Shown here: positions 51,109 through 62,256 of the stretch, piece after piece
Position numbering within the stretch: the stretch's first letter is position 1
Layout: each line of letters begins with the position of its first letter
Assembly: GCA_964529305.1 (NCBI GenBank)
Contig: CAZGUX010000276.1
Coordinates: forward strand, 1-64,000
Direction of reading: 5' to 3'
Length of the DNA stretch: 64,000 nucleotides
DNA from: CAZGUX01 sp964529305
GTDB taxonomy: Bacteria > Acidobacteriota > Terriglobia > Bryobacterales > Bryobacteraceae
Translations under genes and position numbers: made by a program
The notes under the pieces: model-generated
Told to the model about the DNA's origin: nothing
The model's input: only the letters and a program-made list of their open reading frames with translations
The model's database searches: none

Positions 51109-52386
51109 GTGACGATCTTCGCCACTATCTTCGCCAAGAACTACCTCGCCCATGCCCGCACCCTGATGGAATCGGTGGCGCGGTACCACCCCGAGGCGCG
51201 GCGCGTGGCCCTGCTGGTCGATCGGCCGGACGGCCATTTCGATCCGGCGGGTGAGTCCTTCGAAATCATTGCCTCGGACGAACTGCCCATCGTCAACCGG
51301 CGTCGCTTCTTCTTTCAATACACCCTCCTCGAGGCCGCGACGGCGATGAAGCCCCTGTTCCTGTCACGCCTGGTCCGGCAGGCTGGCGTCGACCGGGTGA
51401 TCTACCTGGACCCGGACATAGTCCTGTTTCAACCCCTGGATCCGGTCTTTCGGGCGCTCGAATCGTGCGATTGGGCCATGACGCCGCATCTGACCCTCCC
51501 GGCCCGTCCCGAGACGGAATTGCATGTTCTCCGGTCCGGGGTGTACAACCTGGGATTTCTGGGACTCCGCTCCGGAGAACGGGCCGAGGCCTTGCTCCGC
51601 TGGTGGGCAGAGCGAGTTCTCGACTCCTGCTATGCCGATCCCGATCCAAGCGTGTTCGTGGACCAGCGCTGGATGGACCTCGCCGCGACGGTTTTTTCCC
51701 CCGTGGCGGTCATCCACGACCCCGGTTGCAACGCGGCGTACTGGAATCTCCCGCACCGGCCCATCGAACGGCTGGGGAGTTCCTACCTGGCGGCTCAGGT
51801 TCCCCTGCGGTTCTTCCATTTCAGCGGTTTCCAGCCGGATCACCCGGAGACGGTCTCGACCCATGCACCCGAAATGCAAACAGGCCAGTCCGGAGGCGCC
51901 GCCGAACTGATGGCCGCCTACCGGGACCTCCTCCGCTCCGCCGGTTGGCCGGTTGTCTCGAAGTGGCCCTACTCGTTTGGGACCTTTGACAGCGGCCGGC
52001 CGATCACCGATGTCGGCAGGAGCATCACCCGGGTCGATGAGGAGTTCGGAACGATCGTCAATCCCTTCTCGGCGGAGGGCGAGGAGCGGTTTGTCCGGTT
52101 CTGGACTTCCGCCCAGTGCGAAGACGGGACGACGAGACTCGCCTGGACGATCTACCAGCGGCGTCAGGATCTCCAGAAGGCTTTTCCGGTGGTTCCCGGG
52201 AGCGATTGCGCCGCGTTGACGTCGTGGTTGCACACGTTTGGCAAAGACGAGTACCGGATTCGGCCCGACCTGCTGGTCGATACCCCTCTTATAGGGAGTG
52301 CACCCGTCACATTAGGGGGGGTACGCCTTAGAGGGGTCCTAGACCGCCTGAGTCTCCTCAGTAAACGGTTGAAACAAAAGAGCTAA
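51109..52386 (+). CDS. Glycosyltransferase (GT8-like, DxD)
   Basis: A 425-aa glycosyltransferase. N-terminal FATIFAKNYLAHARTLMESVARYHPEARRVALLVD and the DxD-type metal motif in RVIYLDPDIVLFQ, with VYNLGFLGLRSGE, fit GT-A sugar-nucleotide transferases of the GT8 neighbourhood. The C-terminal HPIERL... and PLRFFHFSGFQPDHPE segments resemble proteins in polysaccharide clusters. GTG start at 51109 with GGAGGAGG upstream. The last 30 codons use ATA, TTA, AGA and CTA codons unlike the rest of the gene. Sugar and acceptor unknown. Confidence 0.85.
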   Translation: MTIFATIFAKNYLAHARTLMESVARYHPEARRVALLVDRPDGHFDPAGESFEIIASDELPIVNRRRFFFQYTLLEAATAMKPLFLSRLVRQAGVDRVIYLDPDIVLFQPLDPVFRALESCDWAMTPHLTLPARPETELHVLRSGVYNLGFLGLRSGERAEALLRWWAERVLDSCYADPDPSVFVDQRWMDLAATVFSPVAVIHDPGCNAAYWNLPHRPIERLGSSYLAAQVPLRFFHFSGFQPDHPETVSTHAPEMQTGQSGGAAELMAAYRDLLRSAGWPVVSKWPYSFGTFDSGRPITDVGRSITRVDEEFGTIVNPFSAEGEERFVRFWTSAQCEDGTTRLAWTIYQRRQDLQKAFPVVPGSDCAALTSWLHTFGKDEYRIRPDLLVDTPLIGSAPVTLGGVRLRGVLDRLSLLSKRLKQKS

Positions 52387-52494
52387 GAGCTTTCTCTGAG
52401 GAACTAAATCGGCCCCACGAAAGGATTGACATGCACGCACGCCGCTGATACGCTCGTACAGAGGTGTAGCTGCCTCTCGGTGATGGAGGAATGA

Positions 52495-53247
52495 ATGTTG
52501 CGGACGACTTTGCAGTCTCGATGGATTCTGGTTCTTGTGATCGCTACGACGTTTGCGTCGGGTTTGATGGCGATCCCGATTCCATTTCAGAATACCGGCT
52601 TGAACGGCGTGTTCAGCGCCACGGCCGGCGGCGATGTGGATCCGGATTGGATTATTACCCAGATCCTCAGTCCGAATCCTCCGGGTGCCATCCCGACCAA
52701 TTGCCCGCCTAATACGGCTTCCTGCTCGGCGTCCATCGTGGTCGATTCAGTCGTGACGAGTTCCGGTTGGCTCCCGAACACCGGTAATGACATCGCCCAG
52801 ACGGGCTCCCGTTGGATCTGGGTGAATCCCTTCGCGCAGCCGACGGGCTTCGGCGGCGGGTTCCCCGTCGAGGTTTTGATCGAGACGCACTTCACCCTGC
52901 CCTCCGATTTTGTGGCAGGGACGATCGCTATCCAGGGCCGGATCGCTTCGGACGACGCCGTGACCCAGGTTAGCGTGAATGGCGTCACGGTGCCGGGCCT
53001 GAATCAGGCAGGCTTCAGTTCGTTTGGTCCGCTGTTTACGATCAACCTGGCCAGCTTCGGCGGGCCGAACCCGTTCGTCGCGGGGGACAACCGGTTGGTG
53101 TTCCTGGTGAACGACAACGTCACCGTCGGTGGCTTCCGCGCCGAACTCACCGGCTCCTTCGACTCGGTTCCGGAACCGGCGACCTGGGCTCTGTTTGGGG
53201 CCGGCCTGATTGGCTTCGCGGCCTATCGCCGCCGGAAGACGGCCTAA
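52495..53247 (+). CDS. PEP-CTERM sorting domain protein
   Basis: A 250-aa secreted protein: signal peptide (LVLVIATTFASGLMA), beta-sandwich body (VLIETHFTLPSDFVAGTIAIQGRIASDD, VNGVTVPGLNQAGF), and C-terminal sorting signal VPEPATWALFGAGLIGFAAYRRRK. Exosortase cuts the PEP motif and the protein is released to the surface matrix. The ATG at 52495 has GGAGG 6 nt upstream. It ends near a very strong terminator. No exosortase gene is in the window. Confidence 0.92.
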   Translation: MLRTTLQSRWILVLVIATTFASGLMAIPIPFQNTGLNGVFSATAGGDVDPDWIITQILSPNPPGAIPTNCPPNTASCSASIVVDSVVTSSGWLPNTGNDIAQTGSRWIWVNPFAQPTGFGGGFPVEVLIETHFTLPSDFVAGTIAIQGRIASDDAVTQVSVNGVTVPGLNQAGFSSFGPLFTINLASFGGPNPFVAGDNRLVFLVNDNVTVGGFRAELTGSFDSVPEPATWALFGAGLIGFAAYRRRKTA

Positions 53248-53269
53248 GCCTCTCGACGAGCGAAGAATC

Positions 53270-53309
53270 AAAACCCCTTCGGGCCGTGCCCGAAGGGGTT
53301 TTCTCTTTT
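53270..53309 (+). terminator. Intrinsic terminator of PEP-CTERM gene
   Basis: A 15-bp perfect inverted repeat, AAAACCCCTTCGGGC (53270-53284) and its complement (53288-53302) around CGT, then a T-rich tract. It is symmetrical enough to stop the minus-strand ybdD-like transcript too. Confidence 0.92.
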
Positions 53310-53338
53310 CAGCCCGTCTCCCGCGCCGCCCCCAACGC

Positions 53339-53512
53339 TCAGCAGCATTTCGCCTGTTGGTATTTGCGCCGCATGCGGCATTCGCTAAACCTCCTCCATT
53401 CCTCGGCGGATGGCGCGCAGCCGCGCTGCAGCAGGTGCCTCTCGTAGGCCCCTTCGTCGGACAATTCCTTCAGTAGTCCCCACACGATCTGCTTCAGCTT
53501 GCGGAGCCACAT
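53339..53512 (-). CDS. YbdD/YjiX-like small protein (DUF466)
   Basis: A 57-aa cytoplasmic protein (MWLRKLKQIVWGLLKEL, GAYERHLLQRG, FSECRMRRKYQQAKCC). The C-terminal double-Cys and the RxRxxxKYxxxxxxCC spacing match the YbdD family that accompanies CstA/BtsT pyruvate transporters. It starts 2 nt after the cstA stop; the much longer ORF in this frame is antisense-type extension over cstA. YbdD is needed with CstA for pyruvate uptake in E. coli. Confidence 0.88.
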   Translation of the reverse strand: MWLRKLKQIVWGLLKELSDEGAYERHLLQRGCAPSAEEWRRFSECRMRRKYQQAKCC

Positions 53513-53514
53513 GG

Positions 53515-55581
<2,067 letters not shown>

Positions 55582-55606
55582 CGATGTACACTCCGTGAGG
55601 CCGCGT

Positions 55607-56710
55607 TTATGCGATGCGGTATTGTTCGATTCTCTCAGGACGAAGCACGATTCCGAAACCCGGATCCGTGCGCGGAGAAAGATACCCGTCGACCGGCGCG
55701 ATGGGATTGGCCAGCAGGTCGTCGAACACCTTCACGTCCGAACCGCGGATGAAGTATTCGAGGAACAACCCGTTGGGAATCGAGGCCTGCAACTGGACGT
55801 GGTAGTCCCAGTGATAGTGCGGCGCGATCGGCACGTCGAAGGAGGCGGCCATGTGGGCGACCTTTAGCCATTCGCCCACCCCGCCCACGACCGTGACATC
55901 CGGCTGCAGGATATCGGCCGCCTTCCGCTCCAGCAGATCGGCGAACGCCCACCGCGTGGCTTCCAGTTCGCCCGTCGCGACCGGCCAATCGAGCGCATCG
56001 GCGATGCGCGCCATCGCGGCCACGTTGTCGGCCCTCACCGGCTCCTCGATCCAGTAGGGCCGGTACTCTTCCAGGCGTTTGAGCGCGGAGATCGCGGTGT
56101 TCGAATCGGCCCACCCGCCGTTGGCGTCGAGCAGAATCTCCACCCCGTCGCCCAGCGCCTTGCGAACCGCGGCCAGGCGCGTCGAGTCCTCCCGCGCGTC
56201 CAGTTTCCCCACCTTCAACTTGACCGCCGTGAACCCGGCTTCCGCGTACTTCACGTACTCGGCCACCAGTTCGTCCAGCGTCTGGCCTTCGCGATAGTAG
56301 CCGCCCGTGGCGTAGCAGCGCAGGCGCGTCGAGTGGACGCCCAGCAGGTGCATCACCGGCATCCGGGCCGCCTTACCCTTCAGGTCCCACAGCGCGATAT
56401 CGATCGCGCTGATCGTCCGCAACGCTGCGCCGCGCCGGCCCGCCTGAATCGACTGCCGGTACATTTCCGCCCACAAATGTTCCGTCTCGAGCGCATTGGC
56501 CCCTTCCAGCATGGGGCGGTAGATCTGGTCGATCAGCGAGACCATCGCCAGGCTGCCGTCGTATCCCAGCGCGACGCCTTCACCGCAAAGCCCTTCGGCG
56601 TACACCCGGACAATCAGGTGGTCGCGGTGCGTGATCCGCCGCACGGCGTCCGACACCGCCGCCTTCAGCGGGATCGAGATGGCCAGCGCCTCGACGCGCT
56701 CGATCTTCAT
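55607..56710 (-). CDS. Enolase-superfamily enzyme (mandelate racemase / muconate-lactonizing type)
   Basis: A 367-aa cytoplasmic enzyme that abstracts a proton alpha to a carboxylate. The C-terminal barrel has the KxK base motif (AVKLKVGK), metal ligands in EILLDANGG, YWIEEP and TGELEAT, and the acid/base region IAPHYHWDYHVQL. It is likely a sugar-acid dehydratase or racemase. The ATG at 56710 overlaps the DUF1080 stop codon. A longer ORF upstream is in the other gene. Length fits the family. Confidence 0.88.
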   Translation of the reverse strand: MKIERVEALAISIPLKAAVSDAVRRITHRDHLIVRVYAEGLCGEGVALGYDGSLAMVSLIDQIYRPMLEGANALETEHLWAEMYRQSIQAGRRGAALRTISAIDIALWDLKGKAARMPVMHLLGVHSTRLRCYATGGYYREGQTLDELVAEYVKYAEAGFTAVKLKVGKLDAREDSTRLAAVRKALGDGVEILLDANGGWADSNTAISALKRLEEYRPYWIEEPVRADNVAAMARIADALDWPVATGELEATRWAFADLLERKAADILQPDVTVVGGVGEWLKVAHMAASFDVPIAPHYHWDYHVQLQASIPNGLFLEYFIRGSDVKVFDDLLANPIAPVDGYLSPRTDPGFGIVLRPERIEQYRIA

Positions 56711-57876
56711 CGCGGCAACTCGACCGCGACGATGTTCTTGAAGTCCAGGTTCGTGGTCGGATCGTGGGCCTGCAGGCTGAACACGCCTGGCGTGATCACC
56801 GCCTCCTTGCGCGCATTCGAGCCTTCCGCGCGAGCATCGTCCCAGTCCGCCGTGGGATAGCCGTTTACCCATGTCGCCAGGTGCCGTCCCCGGGCGATCA
56901 CGGTCATCTTGAAGAATTCGCCGTCGTTCGGCACGACGCGCCGCGCCGGCTGGTAGTGATACAGCCCGCCGGTTCCGAAGTCGTGCGGCTGCAGCCGGTC
57001 GTTGTTCTTGAACTCGTTGCGGATCTGGGCCTCGTACCCGCTCCAGAAGGTCTTGGCCGCGGCGCGGAAGAACACGCCGCTGTTCGGGTGGTGATTCGCG
57101 TCCTTGGGGTTTGTCTTGATGTCGAGTTGAAGGACGAAGTCCTGGAACGCCTTCTCCGACTCCAACTGGCCCGGACCCTTCTCCACGTGGATCACCCCGT
57201 TGCCGGCGGTCCAGACCGGCTTTTCCTTCGGCTTCGGCGCGTCCACCTCCGCCCAGCCCTTCAGGCTCTTGCCGTTGAACAGCGCCTGCAGCCCCAGAGG
57301 TTTCAGCTTGATGTTCCGGAACTCGATCGCTTTGTCCTTGTTGTACTGCAGCCCGATGTGCCCGATCTTGCTTTTATCGTCGCGTCCGTACAACACCCGC
57401 TGTCCGTCCAGCTTCACCAGAAAATGGTTGCCCTGCACCTCGATCTCGTACGACATCCACTCGTTGTTCTTGAGCTTCAGGGCCTTTTTGGCCTTCATGT
57501 GATTCACGAGCGAACCGGTGTTGAAGCCCGCCGGCTGGCTGTCGAAGATCTGCAACTCGTAGCCGGTGACGTGCGGCTGGCCCTCCTTGGCCGAGCGGAG
57601 GAACACTCCGCTGTTGCCGTCGGCCGGCGTACGGAATTCCAGCTTCAGGACGTAGTCGGCGAAGGCGCTGTTGGAGCGCAGCCAGCCCGCATCGCCTTCC
57701 GGAATCAGCGATCCGCCCGCGGCGCGCCATTTGGCCCCGCCCTCCTGCGTCCAGCCGAACAAGGTCTGGCCGTCGAACAGTTGTACCCAGCCTTCGGCGG
57801 CTTCCTGGGGGGTCAGGGTATTGGATTGGGCGCTGAGCAGGCCCGCGAACAGGACAAGGACAGGGAGGATTCGCAT
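56707..57876 (-). CDS. Tandem DUF1080 (3-keto-disaccharide hydrolase-like) secreted protein
   Basis: A 389-aa secreted protein: signal peptide (MRILPVLVLFAGLLSAQ), then two copies of the DUF1080 jelly-roll: about 25-200 (WVQLFDGQTLFGWTQEGG...NSGVFLRSAKEGQP...YELQIFD) and about 205-385 (LQALFNGKSLKGWAEVDAP...NSGVFFRAAAKTFW...YEAQIRNEF). DUF1080 proteins bind or cleave 3-keto-glucosides. The ATG at 57876 is the first that gives a signal peptide. The second domain may have arisen by internal duplication. It is upstream of the enolase enzyme with 4-nt overlap. Confidence 0.86.
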   Translation of the reverse strand: MRILPVLVLFAGLLSAQSNTLTPQEAAEGWVQLFDGQTLFGWTQEGGAKWRAAGGSLIPEGDAGWLRSNSAFADYVLKLEFRTPADGNSGVFLRSAKEGQPHVTGYELQIFDSQPAGFNTGSLVNHMKAKKALKLKNNEWMSYEIEVQGNHFLVKLDGQRVLYGRDDKSKIGHIGLQYNKDKAIEFRNIKLKPLGLQALFNGKSLKGWAEVDAPKPKEKPVWTAGNGVIHVEKGPGQLESEKAFQDFVLQLDIKTNPKDANHHPNSGVFFRAAAKTFWSGYEAQIRNEFKNNDRLQPHDFGTGGLYHYQPARRVVPNDGEFFKMTVIARGRHLATWVNGYPTADWDDARAEGSNARKEAVITPGVFSLQAHDPTTNLDFKNIVAVELPR

Positions 57877-57889
57877 GGCAAGAGACTCA

Positions 57890-59104
57890 TCATAACGCGA
57901 GCCGATCCAGAGCGCTTCGGGTCGCCTCCAGAACCGCGGGAGCGTGATCGCGCTCCACCTTGACCACTTCAATTCTTCCGTGCCCGCTAGGGCGCCAGCG
58001 CTGGAACATGCGCTCGCAGGGGTAACCCGCGAACACGCTGACCAGCGGAACGCCCGCCGCGGCGGCGACGTGTTGACCGGCCGAATCGTACCCCACGTAG
58101 AGGTCGCTCTCCATGATCGCGGCGGCAAAGGGAGCAAATGCGCCATCGAACACCGCGATCCGATCCGGTATTGCCGCCGCGGCGATGGCCCGCTCCACCC
58201 GCTCGGCCTCTTCGCCGCCCGCGCCCTTGTCGATGGTCACATCGAAGCCGCGAGCCAGCACTTCGCGCAGCAGGTCTTCTTCAAAGGTCCCGCCGACGCG
58301 TTTGTTCCGGTTCTCGCCGACCCCCAGGCTGATGGTGCATTGAGGCCGGGCCCGTCGGCCACGCCCCATCGCGGGAGCGGGCCGCAGATACGCCTTCCCG
58401 TCCACTCCCAATACCAGCCGGCACCAGCGCTCCGTCAAAGCGCCCAGAGTCTCACTGCCATCGCCCCCGAACGACCGGCTGTCGAAAAACAGGTACCGTT
58501 CCTCATCGCCAACGGGCAGCATGCCGAGTTGGGTGATCCGCGAATCCGGGTCCATCACCAACGCTCCCGCTGGCAACTTCGACTGTAGTTCCCGCCACGG
58601 CGCCAGCCGCTCACCGAGCGAGCCCGCCCGGGGATAGGTGACCGGGAGGTGCCCCACCCGCGGATCGCCTTCAAACAGTTCCCAGGCTTTGCGGCTCCCC
58701 GCCAGCAGCACGCGAGCGTCGGGGAATCTCCGTTTGGCGGCGTCCAGCACGCGGCTCGTGATCGCGACGTCGGCGCCCAGGGTGACGCGCGATAGCACGA
58801 CGGCGCACGCCGGGTCCGGCCCGCGATACTCGCGCGGTTCCCGGAGCCGCCCGTGCCGCTCCACCAATTGCAGAGCCTCCATCGACGAATCCGCGTGCGC
58901 CAGAACCCGCGCCATCACACGGGCGTAGCTCTCCGCATGCCTCGGCTCGAACTGGTCCGCAAGCCCTTCCACGATGACGCGGAAGAATTCTCGCGAGCAG
59001 GGTTCTCCGGCCAACACCACCAGATCGCTCTCCAGCGGATCCTGCCCGCGGCTCAGCGCCGCGAGCGCACGCTCCGCCAGTTCGCTACAAGAGGTATTTG
59101 CCAA
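57890..59104 (-). CDS. GT9-like glycosyltransferase family protein
   Basis: A protein of about 404 aa. The C-terminal half has the heptosyltransferase-like pattern TISLGVGENRNKR ... ESDLYVGYDSAGQHVAAAAGVPLVSVFAG, typical of GT9 and related ADP-heptose transferases. The N-terminal region (CAVVLSRVTLGADVAITSRVLDAAKRRFP, ARVLLAGS) is the first Rossmann-like domain. The start is uncertain: TTG at 59104 or 59107 lies close to the conserved sequence; the ATG at 59167 would overlap mtnP by 83 nt and seems to be read through by chance. The acceptor is unknown. Confidence 0.72.
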   Translation of the reverse strand: MANTSCSELAERALAALSRGQDPLESDLVVLAGEPCSREFFRVIVEGLADQFEPRHAESYARVMARVLAHADSSMEALQLVERHGRLREPREYRGPDPACAVVLSRVTLGADVAITSRVLDAAKRRFPDARVLLAGSRKAWELFEGDPRVGHLPVTYPRAGSLGERLAPWRELQSKLPAGALVMDPDSRITQLGMLPVGDEERYLFFDSRSFGGDGSETLGALTERWCRLVLGVDGKAYLRPAPAMGRGRRARPQCTISLGVGENRNKRVGGTFEEDLLREVLARGFDVTIDKGAGGEEAERVERAIAAAAIPDRIAVFDGAFAPFAAAIMESDLYVGYDSAGQHVAAAAGVPLVSVFAGYPCERMFQRWRPSGHGRIEVVKVERDHAPAVLEATRSALDRLAL

Positions 59105-59945
59105 CAATCGGTTCCAGTTTCCGAAGTATGGATTCAGGCACGGTTTTCCGGTCTGTGATGAGGGCATGCGCCAGCGCCGACCCGCACTTGCAATCCCGCG
59201 TTTCAGGCATGCGCGCGACAGCCTCAGCCACCAGTTTGGCTGCGTGCTCGGCGTTCTTCGTCAGGTTGGCGATAATGTCGGCCACGGTGACGGCATCATG
59301 CTCGTCGTGCCAGCAGTCGTAATCGGTCACCATGGCCACGGTGACGTAACAGATCTCCGCCTCGCGGGCCAGTTTGGCTTCCTGCAGGTTGGTCATGCCG
59401 ATCACGTCCATGCCCCACGACCGGTACACGTTCGACTCCGCCTTCGTCGAGAAAGCCGGCCCCTCCATGCACAGGTACGTGCCGCCTTTCTTGCCCGTCA
59501 CGCCCACCGTCCCGCAGCACTCATGAACCAGGCCGGAAAGCTGCGGGCAGACCGGGTCGGCAAAGCTGACGTGAGCCACCAGGCCATCGCCAAAGAACGT
59601 CGACGCGCGTCCGCGCGTGCGATCGAAGAACTGGTCCGGAATGACAAACTCCAGCGGATGATGCTCTTCCTTGAGAGACCCCACGGCGCTCAGGGAGAGG
59701 ATCCGCTCGACGCCCAGCACTTTCATCCCGTAGATGTTGGCCCGGAAGTTCAGCTCCGAAGGGGAGATGCGATGCCCCTGGCCGTGGCGGGCCAGAAACG
59801 CGACCGGCTTGCCGGCCAGAGTGCCCACCCGGTAGAGGTCCGATGGCGCTCCCCAGGGCGTTTCCAGGGCCACCTCTTCGGCTGCCTCAAACCCTGGCAT
59901 CGAGTACAGGCCGCTGCCTCCGATGATTCCGATCTTCGCTTTCAA
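59085..59945 (-). CDS. mtnP: S-methyl-5'-thioadenosine phosphorylase
   Basis: A 286-aa purine nucleoside phosphorylase-like enzyme that splits methylthioadenosine (or the related nucleoside) in methionine salvage. Motifs: IGIIGGSGLYSMPGFE at the N-terminus, RHGQGHRISPSE, NIYGMKVLGVERILSLSAVGSL, and GPAFSTKAESNVYRSWGMDVIGMTNLQEAKLAREAE, diagnostic for MtnP. It begins 48 nt beyond the meaB-like gene. Length is standard. Confidence 0.95.
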   Translation of the reverse strand: MKAKIGIIGGSGLYSMPGFEAAEEVALETPWGAPSDLYRVGTLAGKPVAFLARHGQGHRISPSELNFRANIYGMKVLGVERILSLSAVGSLKEEHHPLEFVIPDQFFDRTRGRASTFFGDGLVAHVSFADPVCPQLSGLVHECCGTVGVTGKKGGTYLCMEGPAFSTKAESNVYRSWGMDVIGMTNLQEAKLAREAEICYVTVAMVTDYDCWHDEHDAVTVADIIANLTKNAEHAAKLVAEAVARMPETRDCKCGSALAHALITDRKTVPESILRKLEPIVGKYLL

Positions 59946-59993
59946 ACGTGTTGCTCCTTATGTCGAGTTCGTGGCCGCGGCGATCCCCTTGGA

Positions 59994-60758
59994 CTAACTC
60001 CCGGGCACGGTTTGCCGCGCGGAAGCCGTCGCCGCTTCGATGGCCGAGACCAGTTCGGTGACCCCGATGCCCTCCGCCGCGATGGTTTTGACAATCGCGA
60101 TGTGGCCGCCGTCGCCGAGGCTTTGCGCGTTCCGCAGTTCGTTCTCCAGTTGTTGCGCGCCCGGCCGGTCCGCCTTGTTGATCACAAAGACGTCGGCGAT
60201 CTCCAGGATGCCGGCCTTCAGCGCCTGAACGTCGTCGCCCATCCCCGGCACCAGCAGCACCAGGGTCACGTCCGCCAGGCGCGAGATGTCGATCTCCGAC
60301 TGGCCCACGCCGACGGTCTCCACCAGAACCACGTCCTTGCCGCAGCCGAGAAACAGGCGCACCACGTCCCGGGCCGCCTCGGCCAATCCGCCGTGCGCGC
60401 CTCGCGAGGCCATCGAGCGGATGAACGCGCCCCGATCGCCGCTGAGATCCTGCATCCGGATGCGATCGCCCAGAATCGCTCCGCCGGTGAGTTCGCTCGA
60501 GGGGTCCACCGCCAGAATGGCCACCGTCTTCCCCTCGCGGCGATAGGCCTTGGCGAGCAGGTTGACAAGCGTGCTCTTCCCGGCCCCGGGAGGACCGGTT
60601 ACTCCGACGACGATCCCCTGGCCCGACGGCAGACGCTCGAGCGCGGCAAGCGCCCCCTCCTGGCGATCCTCGATCGCCGTGGCCGCCCAGGCCAGCGCCC
60701 GCGGTTCACTCGAGGCCAGCCACCCGAGCCAATCCTCTTGCGTGGTCGGACGGGTCAA
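59994..60758 (-). CDS. MeaB-like GTPase (methylmalonyl-CoA mutase chaperone)
   Basis: A 254-aa G3E-type GTPase. Walker A GVTGPPGAGKSTL, then ILAVDPSSELTGGAILGDRIRM, FIRSMASRGAHGGL, VETVGVGQSE and INKAD are diagnostic. MeaB protects the B12-dependent methylmalonyl-CoA mutase and gates cofactor loading. The TTG at 60758 overlaps the stop of the upstream Gfo/Idh gene (TTGA). It lacks the usual C-terminal dimerisation arm (typical length near 320). No mutase gene is in the window, but the corrinoid operon at 4-9 kb is the only other B12-related locus here. Confidence 0.85.
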   Translation of the reverse strand: MTRPTTQEDWLGWLASSEPRALAWAATAIEDRQEGALAALERLPSGQGIVVGVTGPPGAGKSTLVNLLAKAYRREGKTVAILAVDPSSELTGGAILGDRIRMQDLSGDRGAFIRSMASRGAHGGLAEAARDVVRLFLGCGKDVVLVETVGVGQSEIDISRLADVTLVLLVPGMGDDVQALKAGILEIADVFVINKADRPGAQQLENELRNAQSLGDGGHIAIVKTIAAEGIGVTELVSAIEAATASARQTVPGS

Positions 60759-61957
60759 ACGATTTCTTCCCGACCCGCGTCCCACTGGACCGCCCGCCCC
60801 TGCCGGTAGCTTTCCACTGCCATCCGGCACGCCACCGACACCCGGAAGCCCAGATCGAACGGACAATTCGGCTCTTTCCCCGACCGCGCGCAGTCGAGGA
60901 AGTTCTGCATGTGTGCGGCCGGCGGCGTGCGCTCGACCCCCATCATCTCGTTCGCCTGCGGCCGGTTCACTTTCTGCGGAAAATATCGAATCTGCTGGCC
61001 CTTGGAAATCGTGCCGTCGGAACCCAGGACATCCTCGGTAACTCCCAGGTGGTTGTTGCCGAAACCCGAATTCCACGTGAACAGCATTTCCGCCGGATAC
61101 TCCAGCGTCACCGTCATGGTGTCCGGCACTTCCCGGCCGTCTTTCCAGACGTACACCCCGCCCACCATGTTGACCCGCGCGGGAATGCCGAGGTCCAGCG
61201 CCTTGGTCCAAAAACATAACTGGTGGCACATGTTTTCGTACACGTTGCCGCCCGAATAGTCCCAGAAAAAGCGCCAGTTGGCGTACCGGTTCGCGTCGAA
61301 CTCCCTCGCCGGCGCCTCGCCCAGAAACGCCTTCCACAGGATGTTCTCGGACGTCATGTCGGGAAACAACTGCCGTGTCCACTGGGGTTTTCCGTGAGGC
61401 GTGTTCCGGTACATGTTGGCGACGATGGCTTCCACCTTCCCCAGGTTGTCGCTGGTGGCAAATCGCCGCGCGTCCGTCATCAGGCCCGACGAACACGCCT
61501 GATGGCCGATCTGCACCGATCGCTTGCCGCCGGTCTTCTGGTAGGCCGCCCGCATCCGCCGGGCGTGATCCACCGTGAAGGCCATGGTCTTTTCCTGGTA
61601 GACGTGCTTCCCCGCATCGAGCGATGCGACGAAATGCTCGCAGTGGAGATGTTGGGGCGTCGCGATCAGGACCGCATCGATCGACGGGTCCTCCAGCAGG
61701 TAGCGGTAGTCGAGGTAAGTCTTCGCGTCCGGGACAACCTTCTTGGCTTCCTCCAGGCGTCGCGTATAGATATCGGCGAACGCGGCGAACTCCGTGTTCG
61801 GGCAACTGATGGCCTCTCGGACGAGGGCCATGCCGCGGTCGCCGGCGCCGATAATGCCCAGGCGGATTCGCTCGTTGGCCCCCAAAACATTGGGCGAGGC
61901 CAGGGTTCCGGCAATGCCGGAGGCCACACCGCCGATAAACTTGCGTCGGGACTGCAT
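60755..61957 (-). CDS. TAT-secreted Gfo/Idh/MocA oxidoreductase
   Basis: A 400-aa exported dehydrogenase-like protein. Signal MQSRRKFIGGVASGIAGTLASPNVLG with twin Arg; Rossmann motif LGIIGAGDRGM; EKT in HVYQEKTMAFT replaces the usual EKP; DGTISKG and EPNCPFDLGFRVSVACRMAVESY close the C-terminus. Such exported Gfo/Idh proteins are abundant in Acidobacteria and Planctomycetes and may oxidise glycosides in the periplasm. Start at the ATG 61957, three codons inside the longer ORF. It overlaps meaB by 4 nt. Confidence 0.85.
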   Translation of the reverse strand: MQSRRKFIGGVASGIAGTLASPNVLGANERIRLGIIGAGDRGMALVREAISCPNTEFAAFADIYTRRLEEAKKVVPDAKTYLDYRYLLEDPSIDAVLIATPQHLHCEHFVASLDAGKHVYQEKTMAFTVDHARRMRAAYQKTGGKRSVQIGHQACSSGLMTDARRFATSDNLGKVEAIVANMYRNTPHGKPQWTRQLFPDMTSENILWKAFLGEAPAREFDANRYANWRFFWDYSGGNVYENMCHQLCFWTKALDLGIPARVNMVGGVYVWKDGREVPDTMTVTLEYPAEMLFTWNSGFGNNHLGVTEDVLGSDGTISKGQQIRYFPQKVNRPQANEMMGVERTPPAAHMQNFLDCARSGKEPNCPFDLGFRVSVACRMAVESYRQGRAVQWDAGREEIV

Positions 61958-62256
61958 GGTGATCACAGACTTCGGAAGATACCCACCATGCTAACACCCG
62001 AACCGGCGAACCGTTTCCGCCGCGAACCCCCTGAGGCGAAACATGGGTTTGGTCAGAGCCGCGACCGGAAGGGAGCGGGCAATTTCCTCACACGTCCTCA
62101 GTGAGGGGTCCCTGGGGCGTCCCGTAACAAGGCAGGCCAGTCGACAGAGCAATCGTCCATTGCCACAAGAACCCCCTCGCAGACGTTCGGGGCCGCGCAG
62201 GGCCGGAGTCCAGGCTTGTCCGCACCGCAACCGGGCCGCCGAGGTACACTACCTCC

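Noticed and set aside
60759..61997. Long upstream extension of the meaB frame
   Set aside because: It reads the Gfo/Idh gene in a wrong frame; the GTPase begins at the TTG 60758.
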